NCBI GenBank assembly: GCA_016201275.1
Contig: JACQDB010000023.1
Coordinates: 1-46,422 of the forward strand
Source: Acidobacteriota bacterium
Lineage (GTDB): Bacteria; Acidobacteriota; Blastocatellia; UBA7656
DNA: 46,422 nt
Direction of reading: 5' to 3'
Below the pieces are notes generated by a model, which had not been told where the DNA came from, did no database searches, and saw nothing but the letters and a program-made list of their open reading frames with translations. Shown one piece after another: positions 9,931-18,200 of this stretch (position 1 is the stretch's first letter; each line of letters opens with the position of its first letter). The translations under genes were made by a program, and so were the position numbers.

Positions 9931-10812
9931 ATGACCATCAACGTAAAATCCTACGCCAAGATCAACTGGACGCTTGATGTCTTGTTCAAGCGCGAAGACG
10001 GCTTTCACGAACTCCGCACCATTTATCAAACGGTGTCGCTGCACGACACCTTGACGCTTGCCTACAAGGAACGCGCCATCACGATCACCTGCGATGATGC
10101 GCGAGTGCCAGACGATGAAAGCAATTTGGTTTATAAAGCGGCGGTGCGCTTGCGCGCAGCAACCGGCATTCAAGCGGGAGCGCACATTCACATCGCCAAG
10201 CGCATACCAGTTGCCGCAGGACTGGGCGGCGGGTCGTCGAATGCAGCGGCAACTTTATTGGGGCTTGAAAAATTGTGGCAGGTGCATCTGGATGATGACA
10301 AGCGCTTCGAGATGGCCGCCGGGCTTGGCTCCGATGTGCCGCTGTTCTTAATTGGCGGCACGCTTTTGGGCATCGGTCGCGGCGAAGAGATTTACCCGAT
10401 TGAAGAGGTGGCGTGCGACTATTTGTTGCTCGTCAATCCCGGCATAGCGGTCTCGACCGCCGCCGCATACGCCAGTCTTTCAAGGTTGACAAGGGCGGCA
10501 TCGCCTCGTAAGATACCCCTTACTTTTTTTGCCGCCAAAGGCATCCGTGAACTCCCGCTAGTGGCACGAAACGACTTTGAAGAGGTTGTCTTAGTCACGC
10601 ATACTGAAATCGCGGAAGTCAAAGAGAGGCTGCACCATTGCGGTGCCAGGCACTCTTTGATGTCTGGCAGCGGCGCTACGGTTTTTGCGGTCTTTGACAA
10701 CTTGGAAACGAGCGAGCAAGCGCAACAGGAGATGCGCGCTTTGGGCTATTGGGCCAGAACGGCGCGCACCATCAATCGGCAGCACTATCAGGCAACGATT
10801 TTTGAGCCGTAA
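9931..10812 (+). CDS. ispE: 4-diphosphocytidyl-2-C-methyl-D-erythritol kinase
   Basis: A 293-residue GHMP-family kinase that phosphorylates CDP-methylerythritol in the cytosolic MEP route to isoprenoids. The N-terminus SYAKINWTLDVLFKREDGFHELRT holds the substrate-binding Lys and Asp region. PVAAGLGGGSSNAAA (near residue 90) is the ATP-binding glycine loop. MSGSGATVFAVF near 250 is GHMP motif 3. Length is typical (about 280-300). No strong ribosome-binding site precedes the ATG. It opens a housekeeping block continuing with tRNA-Gln, prs, rplY and pth, an order found in many bacteria. Confidence 0.95.
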   Translation: MTINVKSYAKINWTLDVLFKREDGFHELRTIYQTVSLHDTLTLAYKERAITITCDDARVPDDESNLVYKAAVRLRAATGIQAGAHIHIAKRIPVAAGLGGGSSNAAATLLGLEKLWQVHLDDDKRFEMAAGLGSDVPLFLIGGTLLGIGRGEEIYPIEEVACDYLLLVNPGIAVSTAAAYASLSRLTRAASPRKIPLTFFAAKGIRELPLVARNDFEEVVLVTHTEIAEVKERLHHCGARHSLMSGSGATVFAVFDNLETSEQAQQEMRALGYWARTARTINRQHYQATIFEP

Positions 10813-10932
10813 TGCAAGCGCCTCCGGCTTTTCCGGTCGCGTCTTTCGATTTGCAATCCGCAGGTTACACATCAGCAACACCACTCCGCATTCTTGCGGC
10901 TGACGAACAAACACCAGTTGATAACCAGATGA

Positions 10933-11007
<75 letters not shown>

Positions 11008-11085
11008 TATATTTGCGACAGGCAGCGCGCCGCAGGCAGCCAAGAGTGCCGCTGGCGGCGACGGTCTGCGGTTTAAGGGGGCATT

Positions 11086-12051
11086 GTGATTACAGAAGTC
11101 TTTTCCGGCAAAGAGAGCCTGAAAATCTTTTCCGGCACCGCGAATCTGCCGCTCGCCGAAGAGATTTGCCAGCATCTGGGCATCAAGATCGGGCAGGCCA
11201 ATACGACGCGCTTTTCCGATGGCGAATACAATTTTCAGATTCTCGAAAATGTACGCGGCAAAGATTGCTTCCTCGTGCAACCGACCTGTCGTCCCGTGGA
11301 TGCCAACATCATGGAGTTGCTGATTATGCTGGACGCTTTTCGGCGCTCGTCAGCCAAACGCATCACGGCGGTGATTCCCTACTACGGCTATTCGCGCAAA
11401 GATCGTAAGGACCGACCGCGAGTTCCGATCTCATCGAAACTGGTCGCCAACCTCATCACCGAAGCCGGAGCCGACCGCGTGCTATTGTTCGATCTGCACG
11501 CCGGACAGATTCAAGGGTTCTTCGATATTCCCTCGGATCATCTGTTTGCCGCGCCCGTATTGGTGAAGTATTTTCAGGAACTGGCGCTGCAAAATCTGAC
11601 CGTCGTAGCGCCCGATGCCGGTGGCGTCGAACGCGCCCGCGCTTACGGCAAACGCTTGGGCGCGGAACTCGCCATCATAGACAAGCGCCGCGATTACGAT
11701 AAGCTCGGCGAAGTCGAAGTGCTGCACGTCGTCGGCGAAGTCGAAGGTCGCACCGCTTTGATTGTGGACGATATGATTGACACCGCTGGGACCTTGGTGA
11801 AAGCTGCCGAAGCCTTGAAGCGCAACGGCGCGGCAACGGTTTACGCGACCGCCACACACGCGGTCTTTTCCGACCCGGCGCTCGAACGCATCGAAGCGTC
11901 GCCGCTCAAAGAAGTGGTGGTGACCAATTCGATACCGACCGACACCGGCGGTCGCTCGACGAAAGTCAAATGCATGAGCGTGGCAGGGCTTTTGGCGCAG
12001 GCGATTTTATCCATTCACGATGAAACGTCGGTCAGCAAGTTGTTTATTTAA
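11086..12051 (+). CDS. prs: Ribose-phosphate pyrophosphokinase
   Basis: A 321-residue cytosolic PRPP synthetase that transfers pyrophosphate from ATP to ribose-5-phosphate, feeding purine, pyrimidine, NAD, His and Trp synthesis. Motifs: FSDGEYNFQILENVRGKD, YYGYSRKDRKDRPR (ATP loop), FDLHAGQIQGFFDIPSDHL, and the PRPP loop VDDMIDTAGTL. The GTG start at 11086 follows AAGGGGG by 5 nt and gives the normal N-terminus for the family. It is followed at 77 nt by rplY, a conserved pairing. Confidence 0.96.
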   Translation: MITEVFSGKESLKIFSGTANLPLAEEICQHLGIKIGQANTTRFSDGEYNFQILENVRGKDCFLVQPTCRPVDANIMELLIMLDAFRRSSAKRITAVIPYYGYSRKDRKDRPRVPISSKLVANLITEAGADRVLLFDLHAGQIQGFFDIPSDHLFAAPVLVKYFQELALQNLTVVAPDAGGVERARAYGKRLGAELAIIDKRRDYDKLGEVEVLHVVGEVEGRTALIVDDMIDTAGTLVKAAEALKRNGAATVYATATHAVFSDPALERIEASPLKEVVVTNSIPTDTGGRSTKVKCMSVAGLLAQAILSIHDETSVSKLFI

Positions 12052-12128
12052 TCTGGTGACGAAGCAGAAGCGCCGGGCTGCACTTCTGACTTTTCACTCG
12101 TCAAATGTTTTGAGGAGTTGTTGAAAAA

Positions 12129-12779
12129 ATGATTACAGATATAACTATTAATGCGAATGTGCGCGACGGCATAGGCAAAGGCTTTGCGCGTCGCTTGCGC
12201 GCCCAAGGCATGATTCCCGTAGCCGTCTATGGCGAAGGGCAAGACCCCGTAGCGATTGCCGTCAACGCCAAAGAGATTGCTCAGATTCTGCGCTCGGAAA
12301 CCGGTCACAACAGTATTTTTAATCTGGTGGTTGGCGAGGGCGCGCCCTCAACCGTCATCATCAAAGACTGGTACGTTGATCCCGTCAAAGGCAAACTGCT
12401 GCACGCCGACTTGATGCGTTTATCGCTTACCGAAACTACCCGCGTCAAAGTCAGTATCGAAGCCATAGGCGAAGCGATTGGCGTGAAGATGGAAAGCGGC
12501 ATACTGGACTTGAGCTTGCGCGAAATTGAAATCGAGTGCTTGCCTTCGGACATTCCCGATCACTTGCAGGTTGACGTTTCTGGCCTGCGCCTCGGTGACC
12601 ACGTTACGGTTGCCGACCTCGTTTATGACCGCACCAAAGTAAAAGTTCTGGTGGACGAAACTCAGGTGGTCGCTGGCATTTTGACCTCGCGGCTGTCGGA
12701 AGCTGTAGAAGCGCCTGCCGAAGGTGAAACCACGGGCAGCGAACCCGAAGTCATCAAGAAGGGCAAAGGCGAGGAATAG
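12129..12779 (+). CDS. rplY: 50S ribosomal protein L25 (long TL5/CTC form)
   Basis: A 216-residue bL25 protein that binds 5S rRNA in the large subunit. An N-terminal L25 domain (ARDGIGKGFARRLRAQGMIPVAVYG, here split for brevity as ARDGI-like start and IPVAVYG) is followed by the C-terminal beta domain typical of the long CTC/TL5 form (VSGLRLGDHVTVADL) and an acidic tail with EGETTGSEPE. GAGGAG lies about 12 nt upstream of the ATG. It sits between prs and pth, the usual context. The gap to pth is filled by a heptad-arm element. Confidence 0.94.
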   Translation: MITDITINANVRDGIGKGFARRLRAQGMIPVAVYGEGQDPVAIAVNAKEIAQILRSETGHNSIFNLVVGEGAPSTVIIKDWYVDPVKGKLLHADLMRLSLTETTRVKVSIEAIGEAIGVKMESGILDLSLREIEIECLPSDIPDHLQVDVSGLRLGDHVTVADLVYDRTKVKVLVDETQVVAGILTSRLSEAVEAPAEGETTGSEPEVIKKGKGEE

Positions 12780-12785
12780 TTTCTG

Positions 12786-12891
12786 GTCTTTAGTCCCTAG
12801 TCCTTAGTCCTTAGTTTGTTAGTGAACACACTTGAAACTCTGGTGTTACTGTCAAACCAAGACTAAGGACTAAGGACTAAGGACTAAGGAC
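12786..12891. repeat. Heptad-arm hairpin element (rplY-pth gap)
   Basis: Left arm 12786-12813: GTCTTTA, GTCCCTA, GTCCTTA, GTCCTTA. Right arm 12864-12891: four copies of TAAGGAC. The element begins 6 nt after the rplY stop and ends 7 nt before the pth ATG. The last unit supplies AAGGA (12886-12890), 8 nt from the pth start, so it can serve as the ribosome-binding site. That sequence is the part expected to pair with the left arm. Confidence 0.92.
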
Positions 12892-12898
12892 TACTGTC

Positions 12899-13507
12899 AT
12901 GAAACTGATTGTAGGGTTAGGCAATCCGGGTCCGCAGTATGAAATGACGCGGCACAATCTGGGTTTCATGTTGATTGACCGGCTGTTTGAAAATGCCCAT
13001 GGCCATCGCTTTCGCGCAGAAGCCAACGCTGTGGTTGCGCCGATAGCCTTAGCCGATGAGCGCGTCTTGTTGGTCAAGCCGCAGACCTTCATGAATCTGA
13101 GCGGCAATGCGGTTCACCCATTGCTCGAAAAGTATGGCGATGGCGACCCTGTGAATCTGCTGGTGGTTTGCGATGATGTGGCTTTGCCGTTTGGTATGCT
13201 GCGGGTTCGCGGACGCGGCAGTGCCGGTGGACAAAAAGGTTTGCAATCTATTATTGAGCGCGTCGGCAGTCAGGATTTTCCGCGCTTGCGTCTGGGCATC
13301 AAGCCCGAACACGCGGTTGGCAAGTTGCCGGACTTTGTTCTTTCACCAATTCCCAAACGGGAGCAGACGCTGCTCAATCAGACGCTTGACCGCGCCTGTG
13401 AAGCAGTCGCCGCCATCATCCGGGATGGCGTGGAACGCGCTATGTCGTTATTCAACGAGCGCGTTAAAACAGAGGTCGGCAAGTCGTTGTCGAATTCCGG
13501 TCAATGA
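12899..13507 (+). CDS. pth: Peptidyl-tRNA hydrolase
   Basis: A 202-residue cytosolic esterase that releases tRNA from peptidyl-tRNA that has dropped off ribosomes. The N-terminus LIVGLGNPGPQYEMTRHNLGF contains the conserved Asn9 and catalytic His19. VKPQTFMNLSG and VCDDVALPFGMLRVRGRGSAGGQKGL carry the substrate-binding Asn and catalytic Asp. Length is typical. The only plausible Shine-Dalgarno sequence is AAGGA from the last heptad of the upstream repeat. A 31-nt palindrome begins directly after the stop codon and probably terminates transcription. Confidence 0.95.
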   Translation: MKLIVGLGNPGPQYEMTRHNLGFMLIDRLFENAHGHRFRAEANAVVAPIALADERVLLVKPQTFMNLSGNAVHPLLEKYGDGDPVNLLVVCDDVALPFGMLRVRGRGSAGGQKGLQSIIERVGSQDFPRLRLGIKPEHAVGKLPDFVLSPIPKREQTLLNQTLDRACEAVAAIIRDGVERAMSLFNERVKTEVGKSLSNSGQ

Positions 13508-13542
13508 CCTGAAAGCGGCTACCAGAGCCACTTTCAGGGTTT
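13508..13542 (+). terminator. Hairpin after pth made by a 31-nt REP-like repeat
   Basis: The palindrome 13508-13538 (CCTGAAAGCGGCT, loop, AGCCACTTTCAGG) starts on the base after the pth stop and is followed by GTTTTA. It can act as an intrinsic terminator. Near-identical 31-nt palindromes occur at 21743-21773 (opposite orientation, inside the M28 peptidase gene) and 24003-24033. Confidence 0.75.
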
Positions 13543-13679
13543 TACTGAAATCTCGGCAGTGATCCGACCAGGTTCTTTCTCAAGGAGTTCTATAGCTGAA
13601 TCTCCTTGCTCTGATCCGCAGGTCAGGGCTAACTGGAGCCGCAAGGCTCTTCAATATCCAAAAGGAGGGTATCTCTCTT
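13543..13679 (+). promoter_or_regulatory. rpsF leader region with two hairpins
   Basis: The 137 nt ahead of rpsF contain a 7-bp inverted repeat CAAGGAG/CTCCTTG (13581-13587 and 13602-13608). A small hairpin GGAGCC-GCAA-GGCTCT (about 13635-13650) has a GNRA-type loop. AGGAGG follows, 11 nt before the start. Ribosomal protein operons starting with rpsF are often autoregulated by S6:S18 binding to the leader. That this leader does so is inference; I could not match the published motif. Confidence 0.35.
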
Positions 13680-14108
13680 ATGAGAGTTTACGAAGTCATG
13701 TTTATCGTCGCGCCGAATACCGAAGCCGACGTGATTGATTCCCTTGTCACTCAATTGAGTGATGTAGCCACGCACCAGGGAGCGCGGGTGACCAACGTCC
13801 ATCGTATGGGTCTGCGCCGCCTTGCCTACCCCATTCAGAAATTTAACGAAGCGCACTACATCGTGCTGACCATCGAAGGCAGCGGCGCGGAGATTGCCGA
13901 AATCGAACGCCGTATGCGCGTCGTGGATGCGATTATCCGCTACCTGACGATTCGCATAGACGAAGACCTCAAGCGCGCCGACAAATTGAAAAAACAGCGC
14001 GTCGCTCGTGCGGCTGCCAGTGGCGGTCATGCGCGTTCGCGGCGCGGCGCATCGTCGGGCGGCAACGCTCCGTATGTGGAATCGAATGACGACGAGGAGG
14101 ATGAATAA
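13680..14108 (+). CDS. rpsF: 30S ribosomal protein S6
   Basis: A 142-residue bS6 protein that assembles with S18 on the 16S rRNA platform. MRVYEVMFIVAPNTEADVIDSL and RRLAYPIQKFNEAHYIVL are characteristic. The C-terminal tail is extended and basic, then acidic (SRRGASSGG..., ending DDEEDE). AGGAGG precedes the ATG. The stop TAA directly abuts the ATG of rpsR, and the rpsR ribosome-binding site GAGGAGG lies within the last rpsF codons, so the two are tightly coupled. No ssb gene lies between them, unlike in many Firmicutes and Proteobacteria. Confidence 0.95.
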   Translation: MRVYEVMFIVAPNTEADVIDSLVTQLSDVATHQGARVTNVHRMGLRRLAYPIQKFNEAHYIVLTIEGSGAEIAEIERRMRVVDAIIRYLTIRIDEDLKRADKLKKQRVARAAASGGHARSRRGASSGGNAPYVESNDDEEDE

Positions 14109-14369
14109 ATGAGCAGCGATCAAAGAAGAGATGACAAAGGGCAGGGCAATCGGCGCTTTGTGCGGGTCAGAAAATCTTGCAAATTCTGTAGCGATAAAGT
14201 GGATTACATAGATTACAAGGACACCAAGACCATTGGTTCCTATGTGCCGGAACGCGGCAAGATTTTACCCCGACGCATTTCGGGAACCTGCTCGCCGCAT
14301 CAACGAATGCTGGCAGAGGCAATCAAACGCGCACGCAACGCCGCCTTGCTACCGTTCGCAACCGACTAA
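14109..14369 (+). CDS. rpsR: 30S ribosomal protein S18 (zinc-binding form)
   Basis: An 86-residue bS18 protein, partner of S6. CKFC (Cys24, Cys27) and CSPHQR (Cys61, His64) form a candidate zinc site, so this is the cysteine-containing form of S18. [21 protein letters not shown] is the conserved core, here read in two pieces around the Tyr-Val. The ATG starts immediately after the rpsF stop. A nonamer repeat occupies the gap to rplI. Confidence 0.94.
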   Translation: MSSDQRRDDKGQGNRRFVRVRKSCKFCSDKVDYIDYKDTKTIGSYVPERGKILPRRISGTCSPHQRMLAEAIKRARNAALLPFATD

Positions 14370-14380
14370 TAATCAGTATG

Positions 14381-14440
14381 GGAAGTCTGGGCAAGCTTGA
14401 AGGTCTGGGAAGGCTTGAAGGTCTGGGAAGTCATGCAGGT
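14381..14440. repeat. Imperfect 18-nt tandem repeat between rpsR and rplI
   Basis: Alternating 9-nt units of the type AGGTCTGGG and AAGGCTTGA run about three times from 14381 to 14440. A weak complementary counterpart lies at about 14465-14500 (CAGACTGGC, CAGACTC). It recalls the heptad-arm elements but has a 9-nt period and poor arm symmetry. Confidence 0.6.
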
Positions 14441-14511
14441 CGTGACGCTCAGGACTATCAAACTTCGTCAGACTGGCAAGACGCCTCAGACTCTTTGGAG
14501 GGTTTTAGATA

Positions 14512-15090
14512 ATGGCACACATGGATGTATTACTTTGTGAAGACGTAGAGAATCTCGGTCAACGCGGACAGGTGGTGCGAGTGCGCGTCGGCTATGGCCG
14601 AAATTATTTGTTGCCGCAAAAGTTGGCGATCAACGCCACGGCAGGCAACCGACGCATGATTGAAGAGCAGAAGCGCGTGCTGGCCAAACGCGAAAACCGC
14701 GAACGCCAATCGGCGCAGGGCGAGTCGGACAAACTCAATGGTTTGGAATTGCGCTTTGCCCGTCGCGTCGGCGAACACGGCATCCTCTTCGGCTCGGTGA
14801 CGGTTCTTGATATTGTCGAGGCGTTGAAGGCGCAGGGCTACACCGTCGAACGCCGCCGCGTCATGTTGAAAGAGCCGATTAAAGAGGTGGGCGATTACGA
14901 TGTGGTGATTAAATTGCACCGCGAAGTTACTCCGACCATCAAAGTGTTGGTTCGCAAAGAAGGCGCTGTCGAAGAGGCTGCTGCCACAGAAGTGGCTCCT
15001 GTAGCCGATTCCACGCCTGTCGAAGTTGCAGCGAACGAAGCGCCGGAAACCACGGAAACCACCGAAACCGCCGCTTCCGAAGAAGCATAG
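14512..15090 (+). CDS. rplI: 50S ribosomal protein L9
   Basis: A 192-residue bL9 protein. The N-domain motif DVLLCEDVENLGQRGQ is followed by VRVGYGRNYLLPQKLA, then a central helix rich in Lys, Glu and Arg. The C-domain includes GSVTVLDIVEALKAQG and ends VVIKLHREVTPTIKVLV. An extra acidic Ala/Glu/Thr-rich tail of about 40 residues is unusual for L9, which is commonly near 150 residues. GGAGGG precedes the start. A strong intrinsic terminator follows at 15121-15170. Confidence 0.95.
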   Translation: MAHMDVLLCEDVENLGQRGQVVRVRVGYGRNYLLPQKLAINATAGNRRMIEEQKRVLAKRENRERQSAQGESDKLNGLELRFARRVGEHGILFGSVTVLDIVEALKAQGYTVERRRVMLKEPIKEVGDYDVVIKLHREVTPTIKVLVRKEGAVEEAAATEVAPVADSTPVEVAANEAPETTETTETAASEEA

Positions 15091-15120
15091 ACAAACGCTT
15101 GAATTTCAGATAGAAGTTAC

Positions 15121-15170
15121 GGTGAAGGATGATCGAGGCGAAAAGCCTTGCCATCCTTCACCTATTTTTT
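15121..15170 (+). terminator. Intrinsic terminator after rplI
   Basis: An 11-bp outer stem GGTGAAGGATG (15121-15131) / CATCCTTCACC (15152-15162) encloses an inner AGGC-GAAA-AGCCT hairpin. TATTTTTT follows. It lies in the gap before dnaB, so dnaB is either attenuated or has its own promoter in the 60 nt that remain. Confidence 0.88.
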
Positions 15171-15228
15171 CTGCGGATGATCCGCAAAATCCGCCAGACC
15201 CGCATTCATCCAAGTAGGAATTTCAGCT

Positions 15229-18200
15229 ATGACGCGCTCCTCTCCAAGCGACCCTTTTTTCGAGAAAGGGCTTCCCTCCAATCTTGAGGCGGAGCGTTCC
15301 ATACTCGGCGCGATCCTGCTCGATAATTCCGTCTGCAATCAGGCGATGGAATTGATGCGCCGCGACGATTTCTTTCTCGACTCGCATCGCCGCATCTACG
15401 ACAAAATGATTCTCCTCAGCGAGCGCGGCTCCTCGATTGATCTGGTTACGCTGTCGGAAGAGTTGCGCCGCGCTATGGAGTTCGAGCAGATTGGCGGCGC
15501 GACTTATATCGCCTCCTTGATAGACGGCGTGCCGCGCACCGACACCATCGAGCCGTATGTCAAAATCGTCAAGTCGAAAGCCATCCTACGAAAATTAATC
15601 ACCGCCTCGAATCAAATTATCGCACGCGCTTTCGATGAAGAAGACGACCCCGACGTAATTTTAGATCAGGCCGAGCAGTTGATTTTTCAGATTGCCGAAG
15701 ACCGCGTTCGCGCCGGCTTTCAACATATAGGCGATGTCGCGCAGCGCCGCCTCGAACAAATCGAACAGATGTCCGGGCGCACCGAAATGATCACCGGTGT
15801 ACCGACCGGCTTCACCGATTTCGACCAGATGACTTCGGGCTTGCAGCGCCAGGATTTGATTATCATCGCCGCTCGCCCATCAATGGGCAAAGCCCAACCT
15901 TTGGATGCCAAGGTGCTGACCGAAAACGGCTGGAAGACGATGGGCGAAGTGCAGGTCGGCGACGATCTAGCTTCAATTGATGGTCGCCCGTCAACCGTCA
16001 TCGGCGTGTTCCCGCAAGGCATCAAGCAGATTTATCGCGTGACTTTTTCGGATGGTCGCTCGACGGAGTGTTGTGGCGAACATTTATGGCGCGTCTATTA
16101 TCGCCATTGGCCTGAACCGAAGATACTGACCACAGATGAAGTGGCAGCGTTGCTCAAGTGCAAGCGTTACCAAAAGCGTTTGTGGATTGATCTGTGTTCG
16201 GGCGATTTCGGACACCACGACCCCTTGCCGATAGACCCTTGGGTTTTGGGCTTGCTCATCGGCGAAGGCGATTTCCATGCCTTACGATTTTCAACGGCAA
16301 GCGCTACGGTTTTGCAACAAATGGCTGTAGGCTTGGGCGCAGAGTTCGCGCTGAGTGCTGCCGGAAATTATGATTATCGAATCATGCAGGCCGCCGGTCA
16401 TCGCCGTGCCGAACGCTTCGGCGTCTGGCCAAACCCTGTGTGCGAGCAGTTAAAAGCGTTGGGTTTGTGGGGCAAACGTAGTGAAGAAAAATTCATCCCC
16501 GAACTTTATAAACACGCCAATCGCCAATCCCGTCTGGCTTTATTACAAGGTCTGCTCGATGCCGATGGTTGGGCGGAGCGGCATGGTTCGGTAAGATTTT
16601 CTACTGCAAGCGAACGACTCGCGGATGACGTAGTTGAGTTGGCGCGTTCGCTGGGCGCGTGGGCAACGAAAAAGAGTAAGCAGACCGCGTTTACCTACAA
16701 AGGCGAAGCGAAACCGGGACGGCCTGCCTTTGTCATCAATATCGCGCACCCTCAACCGGACAGTTTGTTCACCTTGCCGGAAAAGCGCGCTCGCGTTGCC
16801 GCCGACCGAAAGCGCCGCAAAATGCCGACCTTCGTTTCCATTGAACCGGTGCGCCAAACCGAAGCCCGTTGCCTGGCGGTCACGCATCCCACGCAGCTTT
16901 ACATTACGGATGATTATGTGGTCACGCATAACACGGCACTGGCTTTGAATATGGCGTTGTATGCGGCGAAGAACGGCAATTCCGTAGGCGTATTCAGTCT
17001 GGAAATGTCCGCCGAACAACTGGTCTCGCGCCTGCTGTGTTCGGAAGCCCGCGTGGACGCGCATCGCCTGCGAACCGGTTATTTGAATCAGGAAGAATGG
17101 GCAAGACTTGCCGATGCCTTGCGGCGTTTGTGTGAAACCAAAGTCTTCATAGATGACACACCGGGCGCAAGCGTTTTGGAGATGCGCGCCAAGACGCGCC
17201 GCTTGAAGGCCGAACACGGCTTGGATTTATTAATCATAGACTACCTGCAATTGATGTCGGGGCGCGGCAGGATTGAATCGCGCCAGCAGGAGGTCTCGCA
17301 AATCTCCCGCGATTTGAAGATTCTCGCCAAAGAGCTTGACGTGCCAGTGATTTCGCTTTCGCAGTTGTCACGCGCCACCGAAACTCGCAGCGACCATAAG
17401 CCGCAACTCAGCGACCTGCGCGAATCGGGATGCTTGGCAGGCGACAGCCTGGTGACGCTTGCCGATAGCGGTGCAGAAGTTCCGATTCGTAATTTGGTCG
17501 GGCAATCGGGCTTTGCCGTTTGGGCTTTGAATGAAGTGACCATGCAGTTGGAGTGGGCGATGGTCAGCAATGCGTTTTCAACTGGTGTGAAGCCGGTCTA
17601 TAAAATGACGACGCGATTGGGCAGAGAGATTCGCGCTACGGCAAATCACAAGTTCCTCACCTTTGCCGGATGGAAGCGTCTGGATGAATTGCATATCGGT
17701 GAGCGATTGGCAGTGCCACGCCGTGTGCCAAGCCCTGCAACGCAAACCATGACGGATGCGGAACTGGCTCTGCTCGGGCATTTGATAGGCGATGGCTGCA
17801 CGCTGCCCCGCCACGCCATTCAATACACCACCAGAGAAAAAGACCTGGCGGATTTGGTCGCCTCGCTTGCCGTCGAAGTCTTTGGCAGCCAAGTGGTGCC
17901 GCGCATCAAACAGGAGCGCACCTGGTATCAGGTCTATCTTTCGTCGGCGCGTCATCATACCCACAACGTCAGAAGCGCGGTGACCGAATGGCTCGATGAA
18001 CTGGGCGTATTCGGCCTGCGGTCACACGAAAAGCGCGTACCGAAAAAAGTTTTTGAACAACCACAAGAAGCTATCGCGCTTTTCCTGCGCCACCTGTGGG
18101 CTACCGATGGTTGCATCCGGTTTAAGACCGCCGGAAAAAAACACCTGCCTTATCCCGCGATTTATTATGCGTCGAGCAGTAAAGAACTGGCAGCAAATGT

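Noticed and set aside
15892-15900. Intein 1 dismissed as inactive because Cys1 is missing
   Set aside because: The Trp-Cys-Thr set and terminal His-Asn-Thr indicate a class 3 mechanism that does not need Cys1.
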